Source: Vibrio diazotrophicus | Lineage (GTDB): Bacteria > Pseudomonadota > Gammaproteobacteria > Enterobacterales > Vibrionaceae | Assembly (NCBI RefSeq): GCF_038452265.1 | Contig: NZ_CP151843.1 | Coordinates: forward strand, 930,001 to 994,000 | Direction of reading: 5' to 3' | DNA length: 64,000 nucleotides | Shown: one piece after another, positions 62,648-64,000 of the stretch | Position numbering within the stretch: position 1 is the stretch's first letter | How the letters are laid out: every line of letters starts with the position of its first letter | The notes under the pieces: generated by a model | Seen by the model: only the letters and a program-made list of their open reading frames with translations | Told to the model about the DNA's origin: nothing | The model's database searches: none | Program-made: the position numbers and the translations under genes

Positions 62648-63257
62648 CTTGAACCTCCACTGCCGATCCTGGGTTGAGAACAGTATCAGAGCTAAAGATT
62701 GTCCACGAAGGCTTAACGCTCATAGTACTCACCTCTACCACAGCGATCGTTCGGCGATGCCGCTCTTTCAACTGTGAGGTCAACGACGTTATTTGAGTAA
62801 ATTCTTGCTCCTCAATTCTTTGGGGATCAACTCCATTTTCAACAAGTAACCCCCTGATTACGTGAGTGCGTCTCTTTGCAAGTTCCCGATTGTAGTCCAA
62901 AGTCGCTTCAGGACTGGTATCACCGATTAGGATAGCTATAGATTCAGGATTGGACGCCAAAAGTTCCAATAACTCTTTCAATGGTGTTTGATGCTCAGAC
63001 TTAATATCAGACTTGTCCATGTCGAAGAAGAAACTAACCACATTTAAACTTTGTGTCGTATGCCAATCTGCACATCCCTGACTATCAACTAAGACGCCTT
63101 CAGGGGTATCCGCGCACAAATCCCTTTGATTAATCACGCCATCTTTATCTTGATCGGATAAATCATCCAACTGATGTCGGGTGGTTCGCACATCTGGTTG
63201 TTGTGCACAACCTAGAAGCAAGAGAGACATCAGAAATAAATAATGGAATTTACTCAT
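62637..63257 (-). CDS. OmpA-family lipoprotein with TSP3-like calcium motif
   Basis: 206 residues from the ATG at 63257 (GAGAAAGG upstream). The lipobox is 'LLLLGC' with Cys17. 'DLSDQDKDGVINQRDLCADTPEGVLVDSQGC' is a thrombospondin-type-3-like Asp-rich repeat. The C-terminal OmpA domain includes 'IAILIGDTSPEATLDYNRELAKRRTHVIRGLL', which binds peptidoglycan. It overlaps the TolC-like gene by eight bases. Such lipoproteins often accompany TolC in large-adhesin type I secretion operons. Confidence 0.85.
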   Translation of the reverse strand: MSKFHYLFLMSLLLLGCAQQPDVRTTRHQLDDLSDQDKDGVINQRDLCADTPEGVLVDSQGCADWHTTQSLNVVSFFFDMDKSDIKSEHQTPLKELLELLASNPESIAILIGDTSPEATLDYNRELAKRRTHVIRGLLVENGVDPQRIEEQEFTQITSLTSQLKERHRRTIAVVEVSTMSVKPSWTIFSSDTVLNPGSAVEVQDEN

Positions 63258-64000
63258 TGCCTTTCTCCTGCCATTCCTCTGGATATTCAACTCTTAGAGC
63301 GTAAGTCAATGTACCCATCGCGTTAAATAAACGATATGCCGCCACTAATCGGTCGTATTTAGTTCGCACATAATTTCGTCGAGCTGCGAATGTTTCGACT
63401 TTGGCATCCAGTACATCAAGCAGACTTCTTCGACCTACATTAAATTGCTGGATGTAACCGAGCTCTGCAATTTTTGCTGCATCTACGTTAGTTTTTAAGA
63501 TGTTTTTCTGCTGTTCTAACAATTCGTAGGCATTCCACGCCAGTTGGGTACCTTCTTCTGCATCCAACTGAGCCTGAAGACGCACAGCTCGAGCTTCTTC
63601 AGCACGCCAAGCGGAAGATTCCACTCTTGAATTAGTCGTAAATCCACTAAAAATATCGTAGTTAAGTGTCAGCATTATCTTGGCATCTTCATTAATTCCT
63701 TCGATGTTATCTACATTGTCCGTTTTGTTAGCGGATAGTTCGAGTTTTAGCTCGGGATAGTAACCACCTTTTTCTCGGTCAATTTCTTTTCGAGCAGCGT
63801 TCAAATCATTGATAGCTGACTTAATAGACGGATGCCCATCTGTCGCCTGTTGTTTCGCTATGTCGACATTTGGAGGGATTAGACGGGCATCAAATACGGG
63901 CTCAATGATATCTTTTGGTGCTTTACCAACTAAACGCAAGTATTTGGTCTTTGCATCATTAAGATTGTTTTGAGAAGCGATGAGTGACGATTGAGCTGTC
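63250..64000 (-). CDS. TolC-family outer-membrane efflux protein (partial)
   Basis: About 250 C-terminal residues are in the window; the start lies beyond the right edge. Helical hairpin sequence is typical: 'SAINDLNAARKEIDREKGGYYPELKL', 'YDIFSGFTTNSRVESSAW' and 'QFNVGRRSLLDVLDAKVETFAARRNYV', matching TolC-like proteins of adhesin or RTX type I secretion systems. It opens the operon leading to the OmpA lipoprotein and the PstS-like protein. Whether ABC and adaptor genes lie upstream cannot be seen. Confidence 0.88.
   Translation of the reverse strand, partial: TAQSSLIASQNNLNDAKTKYLRLVGKAPKDIIEPVFDARLIPPNVDIAKQQATDGHPSIKSAINDLNAARKEIDREKGGYYPELKLELSANKTDNVDNIEGINEDAKIMLTLNYDIFSGFTTNSRVESSAWRAEEARAVRLQAQLDAEEGTQLAWNAYELLEQQKNILKTNVDAAKIAELGYIQQFNVGRRSLLDVLDAKVETFAARRNYVRTKYDRLVAAYRLFNAMGTLTYALRVEYPEEWQEKGNE

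Overview
The window is from a gammaproteobacterium, most likely a Vibrio or close relative. It is AT-leaning with dense small genes and carries several families typical of Vibrionaceae: two VF530-type proteins, DUF3069, DUF2058 and DUF3297 proteins, an LdhA-type lactate dehydrogenase, a MoxR/Bat cluster and many cyclic-di-GMP proteins. No rRNA, tRNA, CRISPR array or complete insertion sequence was seen. All family assignments come from reading motifs, not from database searches.

Region by region. (1) 1-518 is the start of a TcyP-type cystine symporter, cut by the window edge. (2) 1092-5447 is the most interesting block: an outer-membrane beta-barrel gene converges on a four-gene minus-strand operon, followed by a CsgD/VpsT-type regulator. 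The operon encodes three small secreted Asn/Ser/Gln-rich proteins with curlin-like 'QN-x-x-N' motifs and a secreted C39-type cysteine peptidase. Two of the small proteins carry a leader-like 'Ser-x-Arg-Gly-Gly' double-glycine motif just after the signal peptide, so the peptidase may be their processing enzyme. This looks like a functional-amyloid or adhesin system distantly reminiscent of Fap and curli. (3) 5522-14250 is a sugar-acid catabolic locus: a TAXI-type TRAP transporter, DapA-like aldolase, iron alcohol dehydrogenase and YhcH protein diverge from a DUF1537 kinase, PdxA2 and DeoR regulator, with palindromes in the shared promoter region. (4) 14313-17922 holds an exported HAD phosphatase and a GGDEF-EAL protein. 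(5) 18178-27480 is a same-strand run: sulfatase, sulfatase maturase (frameshifted), MoxR ATPase, DUF58, DUF4381, BatA, BatB and BatD. The sulfatase and the divergent LysR gene both lack their 5' ends, as if a deletion removed their shared promoter region.

(6) 28244-42000 is a mixture of housekeeping and accessory genes: a response-regulator diguanylate cyclase, an AbrB-type membrane protein, an Asp/Glu racemase, HAD, SDR and TrmK-like proteins, five GNAT acetyltransferases, PhzF, VOC and monooxygenase proteins, and ldhA. (7) 42527-44831 is a PHP-domain/ABC-ATPase gene with a small overlapping partner, a candidate defence module. (8) 45296-53131 has a LysE exporter, a DEAD-box helicase with a hairpin-rich upstream region, a second VF530 protein, an AhpD-like protein with an AraC regulator, a degraded patch with a broken phzF and an insertion-sequence end, and an AraC regulator followed by azlCD. 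(9) 53510-61394 is a signalling block: a hybrid histidine kinase and an HD-GYP response regulator in one operon, an EAL-HDOD protein and a dCache-GGDEF cyclase. (10) 61727-64000 is an operon of a TolC-like protein (cut by the edge), an OmpA-like lipoprotein and a PstS-like binding protein, resembling the accessory genes of a type I secretion/adhesin locus.

Taken together, the window is rich in surface-attachment and cyclic-di-GMP functions: a CsgD/VpsT-like regulator beside candidate fibre genes, at least five cyclic-di-GMP enzymes or relatives, and a possible adhesin secretion operon at the right edge.
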